Of a DNA stretch of 64,000 nucleotides, positions 37,321 through 49,960 are shown piece by piece. The stretch's first letter is position 1. The number at the start of each line of letters is the position of its first letter. The stretch is from positions 40,821,201 through 40,885,200 of the forward strand of contig CM034307.1 in NCBI GenBank assembly GCA_019925795.1, read 5' to 3'. The notes beneath the pieces are model-generated. The model was not told where the DNA came from, searched no databases, and saw nothing but the letters and a program-made list of their open reading frames with translations. The DNA comes from Dendrobium chrysotoxum (Eukaryota; Streptophyta; Magnoliopsida; Asparagales; Orchidaceae). Position numbers and translations under genes: made by a program.

Positions 37321-37467
37321 ACACTCGCCTATCTTTTCACATGTCTTAATTGAGCTGGCTACACACACCCAATGGAGAAATGGGTAGAGGGACCAACGGA
37401 AGAAAGACAGTCAAAACTATCGATACAACAAAATTTATAGCGCTATTAAAGATGGAGAGAGAGATTT

Positions 37468-37485
37468 TTCCTAACGGAGTCGCCA
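37468..37485 (-). other. Primer-binding site of the giant element
   Basis: On the minus strand, four bases after the 5' LTR, the sequence is TGGCGACTCCGTTAGGA. Sites of the form TGGCGACTCCGYTGGGGA are used by Tat/Ogre-type plant elements (tRNA-Arg type, as I recall). It fixes the element's orientation and supports the LTR boundary at 37,490. Confidence 0.8.
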
Positions 37486-40400
37486 TTTTTGATGTAATTA
37501 AAAATATAATTTTAAAAAGGTTTAATTTTCTTTAAGAAATATTAGATTTCTGGAATTTTAATATTTGAAATCGAACGCTTATTATGAATGATATATCACC
37601 TCGAAAGGTGAACATATCATTCCTTAATAGGTTCGGATTTCAAAACTTGAGATTTATCTTAATTATTGTAATCAAACTCAAGGAGAAACAACGTATAATC
37701 CCAAAAGATTAAAATGATATTTAATCTAATGTTTGACTACAATAATCTAGATAGAGATCATTAATTTCATAATCAATGGTACGATTATAATTGATATATA
37801 TATCTGAAGAAAGAAGATATCAATCATTATCGATAGTTTAAATATGACAATAACGATCACCATTTTTTATTTTGATTTTTTAAAGATAATTAATTAAGGG
37901 TTTTGAAAAATTGATTTTGAAAATCTGGTCTGGGTTTCTAAATCTCCTATGAGCGCAAGCCCTCGTAATTAATTACATCGTAGGAAATCAAAAATTTCCT
38001 ACGAATACTCTCGATTAAAATAATGATATGAATTTCATTTAAAAATTCAAAGCTTGATATCAAGGGAGGTAGGGACTGGAATTTCAACAGGGATTGGTTC
38101 AAGGTTGAATACTTATTTCTGGAGTCAAAGGAAGAAGAGTAGGAGGTGTCTTGAGATTCTGAATTACTTCAGAAACACCCCAACCTATCCTAAGTGTTGG
38201 GCTTGAATTTGATGGAAAGAGATTTATGTTTAAGTGATCAATTTAATTAGAAAATGGGAATTAGATTCCTGGAGGTTGAGGTCTTAAGATTGAAAATCTG
38301 CCTCAGAACCTAAGTCTAAAGTGGGTACTAAAAATCAGTGACTTAGAACCTAACTAATGCAATACAAAGTCTGGACTTACCCCAACCTGGATTGGGGAGC
38401 CAACTAAACCACCTAAGTGCCTCAAAACCATGAGTCAAGTCAATTATGTAAGAGTGGTAAGAACATTGACTAAGATTGGTTTAAAGAATTGGGGTCGACA
38501 TCTAGAGCAGATCCTAATTGACCCCTTAATTTATGTTAGGTGAAATGCTTAAGCTAGAAATGCAATTAAAGATTTAGACTCAATTTTAAATTTGTATATA
38601 ATGCAATGCATGCTAGTTGACTCAATTAAATGCTAGAAATCAAAATGAAGCAATTTTAAAATTTGGCTTAAAAATATGTTTTATCCTAGAGATTGCACAA
38701 CATCCCCTTGGACAGAACTGCACCCTAATAAGTCAGGTGGTCTATCAAAACCCGCAGACGGGGAGGTGACTAACATTGTAGAGAAGATTCAATATGATGC
38801 ATGAAAAAACCCCGGCAAGTCCGGGCTTACTTCTTAAAAGCGTTAGAGTTTCTATCTGAGCCTAAAGTTTTTAATTTTAATTAAAGTAGAAATAGTTTGA
38901 CCGTACCCTCACGAGCCTCCGATCGAGTTCCAGGCTAAATCAAAATCAACATGCAATAAGCGTAAAAAAATACTAAAAGCATGCAAGTCCTTAATCGCAA
39001 TCAACACATTAATTAAATTAATTAAATAATTCAATTAATTAAATTAAAATTTAAATTGAAAGTCCATGTGGCAAGTGCCACTTAATTGTACAACCTAGGG
39101 TCTGCAGGAAAAGTAAAGTGGCCGGGTACCATTGACTAAAACCCTGGATTCTACTCCTAAAAGACTCAAGTGACTTTGAGAATGAGTCTTCACGTTCTTC
39201 ACTTCTTCATCTTCTTGGAACTCCTTGGATCGTCAGGTCCGGGTATCCAAATGAAAAGAAACTCCCCCTGAATAGGGGTGTTATCCTTTCTCTTTAGATA
39301 TTTAAAAAAATATCCGAATCTGAATCTACAAATGAAGAGGGACTCTCCCCTGAAGGATGTCACCCTTCTCTTTGAATTTTAGATTGGATTTATATCCCAT
39401 CTCAAAGTACTTTAAATACAACTCAATTCTCAAATCAAATTACATTTAAATTTTAAAAAAAAATCTAGACTCGATCCTACAAGGTTATCCTAATAATCAG
39501 CAATTATACATGACATCCCAAGCAATTATAATCAATCTCAAGTAGTTAATATTTTAAATGTAAATAAAGCTCAATCACAGCCACGCTTGGCCATGCTCTT
39601 TTTGATTTAAAGGGGGACTTAGCTTTCTGAAACGCCTGTAGAAAATATTATTAATTTTTAAAGCTTTATTAATTGCCCCCTTTAATTTAATTATCCTGTG
39701 TGAGCATGGCCACCTGCATAAGATTGAATTAGTACAAATCATCTCTAACCTAGGGGTAGATCTAACACACAATCAATCACATCACCGAATGCAGTAAATA
39801 AATAGACAAATATAGCAATTCTACTACTAGCAAACAACATGTAGTGAAAGCTCGAAAATTCGGCACACAATAGAAAAGTAAACACCAGCCTAGCTTAAGA
39901 CTAGAGTTGGTTGTCCTAGCAAACCATCTAACGTGTGTGAGGTAGGCTGTATGGTCTGGATATGTCCTAAATAGGGCAATTGGTTAAAGTTATTTAATGT
40001 TCTCGTTGGTTGAAAGGTTTAAGGGATATTTTAATTGAAGTTAAAGTATTAATGATTTAAATTTGATTTTAAATTTAATTTTAATTATTTGTTGGATAAC
40101 ACCTTTGTTGCACACCGAGGCCGTGAAGTTTATTTCACCTTCCTTAGGGCTAATTTAATAGCCTCGTAGGCCTGAGTTACCTAGTGGTACCCGGTATAAT
40201 TAAGTGTTTTAAATTTGATTAAATTTAAAAGTTAATTAAATTTTAATTAAGGTTAATTGATTGCTAGTTTTGATGTTAAATTAATATTTTCTAGAATTTT
40301 ATAAGATTTATTGAATCTTGGAATTTTCGGGATTATTTTAATCATTTAATTAAGGGATAAAAAGTTAACTTTTTGATTTAAAGTGTTTTCTAAAAAAATA

Positions 40401-41635
40401 ATATTTTATTAAAATACTAGACCTTAATAAAATCAGTTAGACAGTAAGTACGCTGAAATTGGATTTTTCAAAATTTTATTATGAAGGTTTGAAGTTTTGA
40501 CTTGATTTTGAACTAAATTTGACAAAAAATTGAATTATTCAAATTTGATTGATTTCTAGAAACTTAATAACTTTGATAAATATTAGAACTTATTATGAGC
40601 TGAATGCCTTTGAGTTTGCTCAATTTGGAGTTCATTTGAATTAGTTATGAATTTTTTAAATTTTGAGTATTTATTGAATTTTCAAAAATTGCTTAATTGA
40701 GGCTCTTTTATTAGTTTGAGTCCAAATGACCTCCAAACTTCTTGGAATCAACTCCAAAGATCAAGAATGACCTAAGAAGAGATTCCTAAGTGTTTGAGAG
40801 AGTTTTTGAATTTTTAATTATTTTTTAATTAATTAAATTAATTAAATATTAAATTTCAATTAAAATTAAATTAAGCTTGATTTTGAAGTCCAGTCAAGGG
40901 GATTTTATTTTTCATTGATTAAGAGTTTAATTCTATTCAGTTAAAGGTATTTTATGTAATTTTTAGACTTAATCTTGATTTATTATAATTTCTAGAAGGT
41001 TTAAGGGCTTAATTAAGCTTTAATTTTGATTAAGTTAATTAAGGGGCTTAATGACTTCAAAATTAAGTGAAAAATTTTCCTAGGGTTGAGAGTGTCACTA
41101 AGTTCAAGTGTTTTGAATTTCAAGTCAATATGAGGTGAATTCTAATTATTTGAAATATTCTATGTACTCTAAACAAGTCCTTAATTATTGTCCTTAATGA
41201 TGTTACTAGGTTAATAGGTTTTAATCAAAGTTTCTAGACCCTTGACTTAACATATACAAATATACACATCAAACAATCAATTCTAGATCTAGGAGAGCCC
41301 TAAAGTTAGGTGATGTGTGTACTTACACATGTAAATCAATATAAAGCTTAATTAAATGAAGGATTAATCAATGAATAATTAACAAAGTAATTATTCATTG
41401 GTTAATCATCACTCCCCACAAATTCTATTCAATCATGCTCAATCTAGGTTTAAAATTTTAACAGATCTCTCAAATTAAAGATTTAAGTATTTATAATTTT
41501 AAAATAAGTTTTAAAGCATATGTATATATATAATCTTATACATATAAATGCAAATTTTAAAATAAATTAATTTAAAATATAATCAAAATTATTTAAAACA
41601 ATTTGAGAGATCCTCTAATCATTCAAGATAATTTA

Positions 41636-41661
<26 letters not shown>
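41636..41661. repeat. (AT)n microsatellite inside the 5' LTR
   Basis: The short counterpart of the run at 27,445-27,510, in the same flanking context. Confidence 0.95.
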
Positions 41662-41666
<5 letters not shown>

Positions 41667-44529
41667 TAATATTAATATCTAATTGAATAGTACTTAAACA
41701 ATTAAGTAATCAAATAGTTAAAATATTTAAAATAGATTGAATATTTTAAATCTATTTTTTATTTTGAATTGAAACATATTAAATTCTTAATAATTTGATA
41801 TAAAATAATGAATTAATTTGATTAAATTTGAATTATTAATAATATTTTGAAGATTTTAATAATTAAATATGTTTAAAATAGTTAAAATTAATCAATATAA
41901 AACAATTTAAATAATGATGAAATAGCTCCAAAATGCTACGCAAACATCAGGAAGATATTTAAAATAAATTTTGAGTGATTTCAAAGATTTTTAGATTATT
42001 TTTAATCAAACATTAATTAAAAAAATTTAAATATTAAATATTTGAAATTAATTAAAATATATTAATTATTTCAACTTGATTTTAATTTTAAAATAAAGAA
42101 TTTAAAAATCCAAGCAGTTTGATATATTATACTAAATTTTTAGATTAAAATCAAATTTTTAATAAATTTTTAAAGTTTCTGAGTTTAAAATAGATTTAAA
42201 ATTAATTAAATCTTAATTAACTATTAATCCGATGACGGGAGGCTACGTGGAGCTTCCAGGTTGGCTGGAGCAAATCGCGTTAATGATTGGAATCATTGGA
42301 TGACGGCGGCCAATCATTGCGGCGGCGGTCAGCCACGCGTCACCCGCAGAACACGCTCCGTATTTCACTAATCCACGTAAGCGTTAATCAGGTCCATTGA
42401 TTCAGCGTGGTATAGATTCAACGGTCTTGATTAAGGCGGATGAGAGATGGTCTGTCAACCCGCTAGCGTGCGGTTAGAAGAAAAGGCGGAACAGCGAAAT
42501 CACAGCCGTTGATTGATGAATCAACGACTGAGATTTCGCACAATAGAACGAGGCTACAGAAAATGCCCTAAAGTACTATTTTGTCTCGTTCTATCAATCC
42601 AGTTAATGAAACTTAAACAAATTTTAAACATAGATATTGAATATGAAGAGAATTAATGGGGATTAATTCTCATGGCCTAAGATGCATTCTATAAAATGCT
42701 AATTAACTTTAAGTGTTGTATCTAGGGTTTGAGTTTTAGGAAAATCTAACCATTCGATTTGAGAGATTTTGGATTCTCTGAGCTTGTTGACTGTCCAGGC
42801 TTATTTTCTCTGTTGAAGCCAAAGTTTGAAGAGCTCTCGATCTCCAGCTATTGACTTTGGATAGAATATAGCTTAGCTCGCCGGAAAGCTCGCCGTCGGC
42901 AAGGTTTAAGTGGTGGATTTTAGTCAGGAAAAGCTTAAAGATGCCTGGGAAGCTCATACGAGCTGGAATCCAGGCTTGAGGAGACTAGAGTGGAGAGAGA
43001 GGATTAGAGGTTAGAATAAGCCCTATAGAGAAGTCTTGCCCTATTCAATTGTCCTCTGCTTGAATAGACGGCTAGGATAGCTTTGGGGAGCTGCTAGGAT
43101 GCTGCCATTTGTCCCTGGAGTTTGTTAGCAGTAGGGGAATAAAAGACATGAGGTGGAAAGGGGACTTGTCCTTGCCTAACCACTTGGGACCATGGGATTG
43201 AGCTAAAGATTAAATTAGGGATTAAGATCTGCTTAAGAACCTTCTAGAGATGGTTCAAGATCTACTGGAGTGCTTAAGGATGGAGGGATTAATTCAAGCT
43301 AAGTGATTTGACCACCTTAAGGTATTAGTTGACCACCCATTGACTGTTTGACCAGTCAATGGGCCAATGGGTGCTGAGGTGGCAGTAAGGAGGATTGATG
43401 GGTTGTATTATATGGGGTTTAATGCAACCCATTGGAGGTTTGAGTAATCAAAGCAAAGTTATCTCAAATTTGACCAATTTTTCTAATGGTTTGACTTGGT
43501 CAATTTGACCATGCTTTGACTCATGTCAAATCCAGGGGTAATCAAAATGTTGAGTGAAATGAATTCAAGGGTTCTCAAATTAATGAGGTCTAGCATTTGA
43601 GTGCAAAGGCATATAGGATACATGGCTTTGACCATAGGCCAATGTTTGACCAAGTCAAATCAAAATTACTTGACTTACCATTAACTAAAAGGTCTTGAAA
43701 TCAAATATTGAGATTGATTTGGAGGTTTGATTGGGTTTTGAATGCATTTGCATTTTGATTTAAAGTTAAAATAGTTTAAGGGTTGATCTGGTCAACCTGG
43801 GTTGATTTGGTCAACCAAGTTGACCCAGGGCTAGGGTTTGAGCTGGACAGGTTTGAATCGATGTTTCAAGTCTGGTGGAGGTGGTTTGAGTGGTCAAATA
43901 GGTCATTTGGGTCAAATGACATATTTGGGCCCTTAATAGGTCATTGGGTCAACCAGGTTGACCCAGGAGCTAGAAGTGGGTCCAAAATATTATGTTTGAT
44001 ATTTGAAATTTGCTGAAAGTTATTGCATTTGATTTGGAACTCATTTGATCAAAGGAGACCATTCATACCTCTAAGGGGTATTTTAGTCATTTTGATCCCT
44101 GGTCAATTAGGGGTCAAAGTGAGTCTAACAAAATGCACTTTAATGCTCAATGGGTCATAATCAAGGGTCTAGAAGTGATTTGAGGGTTTGGAGAAGGCTC
44201 CAAGGTCAGGATCCACTGGGTGGCAGGTCCAGTGGCATAGGCCATAAATATTTGAAGGTTTTATAGCCTTTGGATTTCAATTCAGTTTCTGTTGTTAGAG
44301 ACCTCAGAATGATCTCAAATTTGGAGGGTTTCTTCTAGAGACATGTCATATCAATATGCTACTGACAGACCCTGAATCAGGGGTCACTTGACTAGGTTTT
44401 GAAGTATTCAAAGGTTTGCTGGAAAAGATTTCAGGACTTAGACCTTTAGCCTTGGATTTTGATCTGGATTTCTGGTTTTGATCTGGATTTTAGGTTTGAA
44501 TTTTTGGATTTGAATTAAGTCTAGATTGA

Positions 44530-44905
44530 ATTGAAACTTAGATTGATCTAGAGGAATCCTAGGGTTTAGAGTAGGTCCTAGGGTCTAGATCAGCTTAAGG
44601 TATCCTAGGGACTGAAGTCTGGGAAGATCCTAGAGTCTAAAATTCCTAGGGTCTGGGGTCTAGAATAACCCTAAGATCTAGAAATCCTAGGATCTAGAGG
44701 AATCTTAGGATCTAGAGTAGATCCTAAAATCTGAATTCTAGGAAAATCCCAGGGTCTAGTTAGTTCCTAAGATCTAAATGGATCTGGAGGAATCCTATGG
44801 TCTAAGAAGATCATATGATCTAGAGTCTGGTAGAATCCTAGGGTCTAGAGTAGATCCTAGGGTCTGGAGTCTAGGAGGATCCTAGAGTCTAGATTAACCT
44901 GGAGT
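44530..44905. repeat. CCTAGG/TCTAGA-rich degenerate array in the 5' LTR
   Basis: This is the counterpart of 30,385-30,790. At least two unit-sized deletions are visible relative to that copy (around 44,597 and around 44,800). Confidence 0.85.
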
Positions 44906-45021
44906 TTGATTGAGTTGAGTTTAAAATTAATATGGGATTAAGATTGATTTGAATCTGAATTGAGTTAAGATCAGATTGATCCTAGGGTCAAATTTGATCT
45001 GGAGTCTAGATTGAGTCCTAA

Positions 45022-45045
45022 TGACCTCATACAAAAATGAGGTCA
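45022..45045. repeat. Terminal hairpin at the LTR edge (5' LTR)
   Basis: Identical 9-bp stem and 6-base loop as at 30,912-30,935, at the sense-strand start of the 5' LTR. Confidence 0.85.
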
Positions 45046-45180
45046 ACAATGGCAAATATAGCAAACTCATTTATAGCCATTTGATCGAGGGGTTCCACGG
45101 CATACTCAACCTAGACTCCATGATTGAGGGTTTCCAAGGCTTTATTGGTCTTGAACTTATCTCTCATGAGGTTATTTAAA

Positions 45181-45346
45181 GGAGATTATTACTTGCAGAG
45201 TCTGGACTGGAGAGCCGTCCGATTTTTATGTGTGTATAGCAAAAGCGTATTTACTGTTCACCACTGTGCTTTTACTATTTTTTGTTGTGCACACTCATAA
45301 AAATCCGACGCAGCTTAGGTCCAGACTCCGCATGTAATAATCTCTC
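45181..45346. mobile_element. hAT-like MITE (166 bp)
   Basis: Terminal inverted repeats of about 60 bp start GGAGATTATTACTTGC on the left and, read inward from the right, GAGAGATTATTACATGCGG. Both continue with GAGTCTGGAC and CGGATTTTTATG-type blocks. The flanks TATTTAAA and TATTTGAA form an 8-bp target duplication with one mismatch, the hAT size. No coding capacity. Confidence 0.75.
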
Positions 45347-45379
45347 TATTTGAAGAGGAGGTGGCTAGGGATATAGAGG

Positions 45380-45990
45380 GGCCGATTCACTCACGCCAGG
45401 ATATCTCTCACACTCCCAGCCGCAAGCAGCTCTTGAACAAGCTCTCTCACATAAAGCGCAGTTCATGCCTCTGCATTCGACCTCCAGCCATCTAATCCGG
45501 TCCCTCCCTTAGCGTTCATGTGACACAAGTAGCTGCCTCTCTCCGACTTTCGATGCCACAGGCCACATGCTTCAAACCTGACTCCACCTCACATCGAGTT
45601 GAGCTCCAATCTGTCGCCGCTGCTGCCTCCAAGCCTAACTCAGGCTAAACCTACAACCAACCCACCTGCTGGCTGCTGCCATCACGAACCATCCCGACCA
45701 GCCATTCCCCTTCACACTGATCGACGCCAGCCCGAGCTTTGTCCAACCCAACCTCACCTATCATGTCTTCACCTACTACCATCGTGTGTCAGTCCAGCCA
45801 ACCAAACTCCCATTCGACTCCTGCGTGCAAACACCCCTGCTCGACCGACCTACCTAAGGTCGATATCTTCCCGTAGCAGCCATCAGAGCCATCGACCTTC
45901 TGCCGCCGTGTCCCAATCCAGCCGATCGAGCCACCTCCTTTAGCTGTTCCAACCACTTCGGCCAAGAGAAAGGAGAGCTTGCCGCTCTTC
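45380..45990. other. GC-rich stretch with a proline/serine-rich open frame
   Basis: This block is much richer in C than its neighbours. A 114-codon + frame (45,599-45,943) begins with TTG, not ATG, and is Pro/Ser/His-rich without family motifs, so it is not accepted as a gene. It could be a 5' region of a gene relic or retroelement leader. No promoter or splice pattern was recognised. Confidence 0.35.
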
Positions 45991-46023
45991 CCATTGCATA
46001 CAATATTTCATATGGATTTAATG

Positions 46024-46093
46024 AATCTTATTTGTCGGTTGCTATGCAAATATTTGATTAAATCTTATTTGTCGGTTGCTATGCAGAAATTTC
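46024..46093. repeat. Tandem duplication, 37-bp unit, two copies
   Basis: AATCTTATTTGTCGGTTGCT is followed by ATGCA(A/G)A, repeated at 46,024 and 46,061 with small differences at the unit end. Confidence 0.85.
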
Positions 46094-46385
46094 AATGATA
46101 TTATGATTGTGTATTATAATAATGCTAACGTTGAAGTGCTGAAAGCAACTTTATAACAGAAGGATGGTGGCGAGAGGCTCCTGCAGATCTGGTCTTGGGA
46201 GAAATCTATATGTGCATTCTCACTTGCATTATAAAATATTTCCATGATTCTAATTCGTGACTTCTAGTTCATAATAATGAAGACAATCACCGTGACGTCT
46301 TATCAAATTGATACCACATGACTGAACCTGATTATGTGTACTTTCTGTATTGTTATTCATTTATGATAGCTTTCATGCTTTATTG

Positions 46386-47900
46386 AGGAGGAAATTTTAT
46401 AAGTAATCGGCTTTACGTAGGATTTAGGAGAAATAACTTATTATAAATTTAATTTAAAAAGAATAAAAAATATACTGTAGGATTGCATTTTGCCTGAAAA
46501 AAAAAAGCGTTTTAAAGAAAAATGTGAACAATAATTACGTTTTCTATTAAAACGTAATTTTTTTTTACGTTTTCCATTCTTTTTTTCTGTGCTATTTATT
46601 TAAATTGTTTTAATAAATATCATTAAAATAGTGTTAGTTTATATATAAGTAAAAATTGTTTTACAAATAATAATAACGTTATAATAACATTATATTATTT
46701 TAAATTGGGTTATATTTATTTACATTTTTATAATAACTTTATAAATATAGAATTTTTATAATTAAATTGTCTTAAATATTGTCTTAGATATATTATTAAA
46801 TAAATTTAATATTAGATATTTGATTATTTTTATTTTAAATATAATATATTATTTTTCAAATTATTATTCTATAAATATAATGTAGCGTTATAAAAATTTG
46901 TATATTTACTTAATATATAAAAAATTTTATAAAAGTTTATCATATATTTATATATAAACTAATAAACTCAAACATCATATATTTAAATAAAATTAAATTC
47001 AATATTACTATTATCTGTTTTTTGTTATATATATTTTAATTTCTTTTGGATTTGTTGAAATTTTAATTAGATGATTTCGTTAAATTTGTTGTAATAATCG
47101 TATACTCTAAAAACTAAACTGTTTTTTTTCTTCTTTATGATGTGTTTATAAATTTGAAATATTTATTGGCTAATAGTTTTTTTTTTCTAATGTCAAACTA
47201 ATATTACTGTTAATGAAAATTAATTAACATAATAGATGTCAAATTTGACCAAAAGAAATTTAATTAAAATAAAATTTGAAATTAACAATTTATTTTTTTT
47301 TAATTTGATTAAGATAAATAAGAAAAAATAATTTAATTTTCTCGAATATAATATTAACACAATAAATTAAACTAAATCATCTAACTAAAATATAAACAAA
47401 TCAAAAAGAAATTAAAAAAATATAACTGATAGAGTAAAAATGTTATTTGATGCTAAGAAAACATTGCTAATGCAAATCGCTGTACATTTTTCTTTTACTG
47501 AAAAAACAACTTATTTGCATTTTCACAGAAAATGTAAATTAATTTTAAGTTTTAGTAACGTTATTATTAGTTTAAATAAATATAACGTTATTATAATATT
47601 ATTATTATTTGTAAAAACAATTTTTACTTATATATAAACTAATGTTATTATAATAATATTTGTAAAAACAATTTAAATAAATGTTGACACAGCAAAAATG
47701 AATGGAAAACGCAAAAAAATAAATTGCATTTTAACAGAAAACGAAATTACTGTTCACATTTTCTATTAAAACGCTTTTTTTTTGCGTTTTCAGACAAAAC
47801 ACAATCCGACAGTACATTTTTTATTGTTTTTAAATTAAATTTATAATAGGTTCCTTCTCCTAAATCCTACGTGAAACCGATTCCTTCTAAAAATTCCTCC
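46386..47900. mobile_element. Mutator-like non-autonomous element with long TIRs
   Basis: The left arm 46,386 to about 46,700 is inverted as about 47,585-47,900. Shared landmarks are AGGAGGAAATTTT at the tips, then TTACGTAGGATTTAGGAG, TATTATAAATTTAATTTAAA, ACTGTMGGATTG, AAAAAGCGTTTTAA, GTTTTCCATTC and TTAGTTTATATATAAGTAAA. The flanks GCTTTATTG (46,377-46,385) and GCTTTACTG (47,901-47,909) form a 9-bp target duplication with one mismatch, the MULE size. The about 880-bp interior has no transposase. The 65-codon ORF at 47,440-47,637 starts within the interior and runs into the right arm; it has no motif. Confidence 0.8.
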
Positions 47901-47909
47901 GCTTTACTG

Positions 47910-49960
47910 ATATATACAATTTTTTTATTGTTTGGATAGTATTACTACAACTCCTCATATAAGAATGATTGTTTACCGTCTTATCATTTCGACATCCATA
48001 CTGTACTACTTTACATGCTTTAATGTTTTACAGATTTTCCTGCTACAACATGTGTTTTACTATTTCTGCATATATTCATGATCATATTAATTACTGTTAT
48101 TATAAACTGAATGATTACATGAATACTTCTTCTTTTTTATGCTTTGAGTTCAACAATAGGGTGTTAGTGACCTGCTGGGCTTTTTAAGCTCGATATATGT
48201 GGTTTAATAATTTCAAGTCAGAAAAGATGGTCAGGAGTATGAGATTGACAAGATACATGGTTCTTTAGGTTTTCTGTTATTCTGTCTTTTTATTTTTTTT
48301 TTGTAGTTAGGAGTGGACAGAGAGTATATTGTATTGGTATGACTCCTAACTTTTGTATATAATTTTTTAGTATTAAACATACATGCATATTGATGTTCTG
48401 ATTAATAAATTCATTTTCATTGATATTTTATTATTAAAAAATTAGATAGCTCTGATTTCCAATTTAGATTATGAGGCATGATATAAGGGGAGATCAATTA
48501 TTAGCTCACTCATAGAACATATCCAATTAGATAGCATCACCAAAGAAACCCAAAGAAATTGGGTTATTAATCATCTTACTCATTCATTTTATCATTAGGA
48601 TTTTTAGAAGAATTTACATCACACCAAAATATAACTCTATCTCCTATATATAATTAAAGACCTATTTTTTCAATTATATTCATACTTAAAACATCATATA
48701 TCACATGTTAGTTATCAGTGAATTTTTTTAATATATAAATAACATTTCATCAATGATGGGGTCTAATCCAAATGAGATGATTCACTATGTAATTAGATAT
48801 TACAAAGGTTCACTATTTCCCTTAAATGAAAATGAGATTAGATAATATAATGCTAGATTGATCTCCTGGTGGCTATAGTTGATAATCTAAGAGAAGTATT
48901 GATAGGTGATATGCCAATCATATACTATGCTTGACATATGATTACAATGGTTCGGTGATGGAGGTCGATGAGCAACATCGTTGGGACGATTGTTATTGGA
49001 TGAAGGTGGATAAGTGAGGATGGTCGAGCATCGACAATTAAAAGCTACGGATGGGTAATAGTTGACTTCGATTATGGTCGAATGATGATAGATAGGCAAT
49101 GACGATCATACAGCTATAGTTAGACAATAATATTTATTGGTGGTATTCGTCAGCATCGAACATCAGACAAAGCTCTAGAGTTCATCAAATCTCTATGCTC
49201 TCTCCAAATTTACATCTATGTCTCTCTTCATATGGAAATGATGGTTTATTTATAAATTTTTTAGTGATATTTTTATAATTTTAATCAAAATTCGAAAACA
49301 CCCCATTGGACTAGTAATGTGGATTGATTTGATAATATATCATTTTTTTAACGTTTGTGTACTTTAATGATCTCAGAATTGAGTAATCTTTGACGCATTG
49401 GATTCCTCTTTTACTGACTTCCTTTTTCATTATTAGCAAGCAAAAATTGAAGATTGTTCGGTCCTTCAAACAATATCAAAAAATTTTCAACTATATTTCA
49501 AGGGTTCGGCTCGGACTCATTTGAAGTAATATTGTAACACTTTTGGTGTCGTTGGATTCATTTCATTGAGACATTCAATTTGACTGATAATGTATCAAAC
49601 CTAAAACACTATTAACCTTGGAAATGAGCATAGACCATTCATAAATTAATAAAGAAAGAAACTCTAGAATGAGCAATAAATTAATATGTGAATATGTTTG
49701 CCAAAGGTAATATGAAATGAGACTTTAGAAAATTCAGAACATGAATAGTATATTGCGAGGATTATCAAACATTAATATATTTTAAATATCTTTTATATTA
49801 ATATATTTTTAAATAAATTGACTCACAACGTCAACTTTATCTCACAAAGCATTCATAAGACAAGTTCAAACAAACTTAGGAAAAAATATTAATGAGGAGT
49901 AATGCAAATAAAGTGATTTTAATGGTTAATATGTAATAATGATTAATTTGAGGATGTTTA
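47910..49960. other. Intergenic DNA upstream of the kinase, no recognised gene
   Basis: No terminal repeats or protein motifs were recognised. A somewhat GC-richer stretch at 48,930-49,110 carries repeated GATGGTCGA/GTCGA-type words and short ORFs without family character. Confidence 0.45.

Larger units (their letters stand above)
23316..45048 (-). mobile_element. Giant 21.7 kb Tat/Ogre-like LTR retrotransposon, apparently non-autonomous
   Basis: Two near-identical direct repeats of about 7.6 kb flank a 6,551-bp interior. On the sense (minus) strand each LTR starts TGTTGACCTCAT and ends ...ATTACATCA (5' LTR) or ...AATCACATCA (3' LTR), i.e. TG...CA. The 5 bases outside are ATGGC on both sides (23,311-23,315 and 45,049-45,053), a perfect target duplication, so both outer ends are intact. 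A primer-binding site adjoins the 5' LTR and a G-run adjoins the 3' LTR. Between them, in transcription order, are a leader tandem array (37.3-35.9 kb), a broken gag-like ORF (35.7-35.0 kb), a short relic like the end of integrase (33.5-33.2 kb), and a long tandem array (32.9-31.1 kb) before the 3' LTR. Long LTRs, this PBS type and repeats between pol and 3' LTR fit the Tat lineage. No intact reverse transcriptase was seen. Confidence 0.9.
37490..45048 (-). repeat. 5' LTR of the giant element (7,559 bp)
   Basis: This is the upstream LTR on the minus strand. It aligns end to end with 23,316-30,938. Differences seen by eye are scattered substitutions, many of them C/T or G/A and concentrated at CpG-containing sites in the GC-rich block (42,230-42,560), plus small indels. 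It has a shorter TA run (41,636-41,661) and deletions in the CCTAGG-type array (44,530-44,905). No ORF of interest is present; the small ORFs at 42,736-42,957 and 43,783-44,016 are not preserved as coding units in the other copy. No clear sense-strand TATA box could be singled out. Confidence 0.92.

Noticed and set aside
43783..44016. 77-codon + ORF in the 5' LTR
   Set aside because: It is a translation of the TTGAC-rich LTR block, starts with TTG, and is antisense to the element.
23316..45048. Giant element first read as + orientation, with a primer site at 30,941 (TGGACCCCC)
   Set aside because: The TGG string there fits no familiar primer site, while the minus strand has TGGCGACTCCG next to the other LTR and all coding traces are on minus.
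45599..45943. 114-codon Pro/Ser-rich ORF as a gene
   Set aside because: It starts with TTG, is low-complexity, has no motif, and is explained by C-rich composition.
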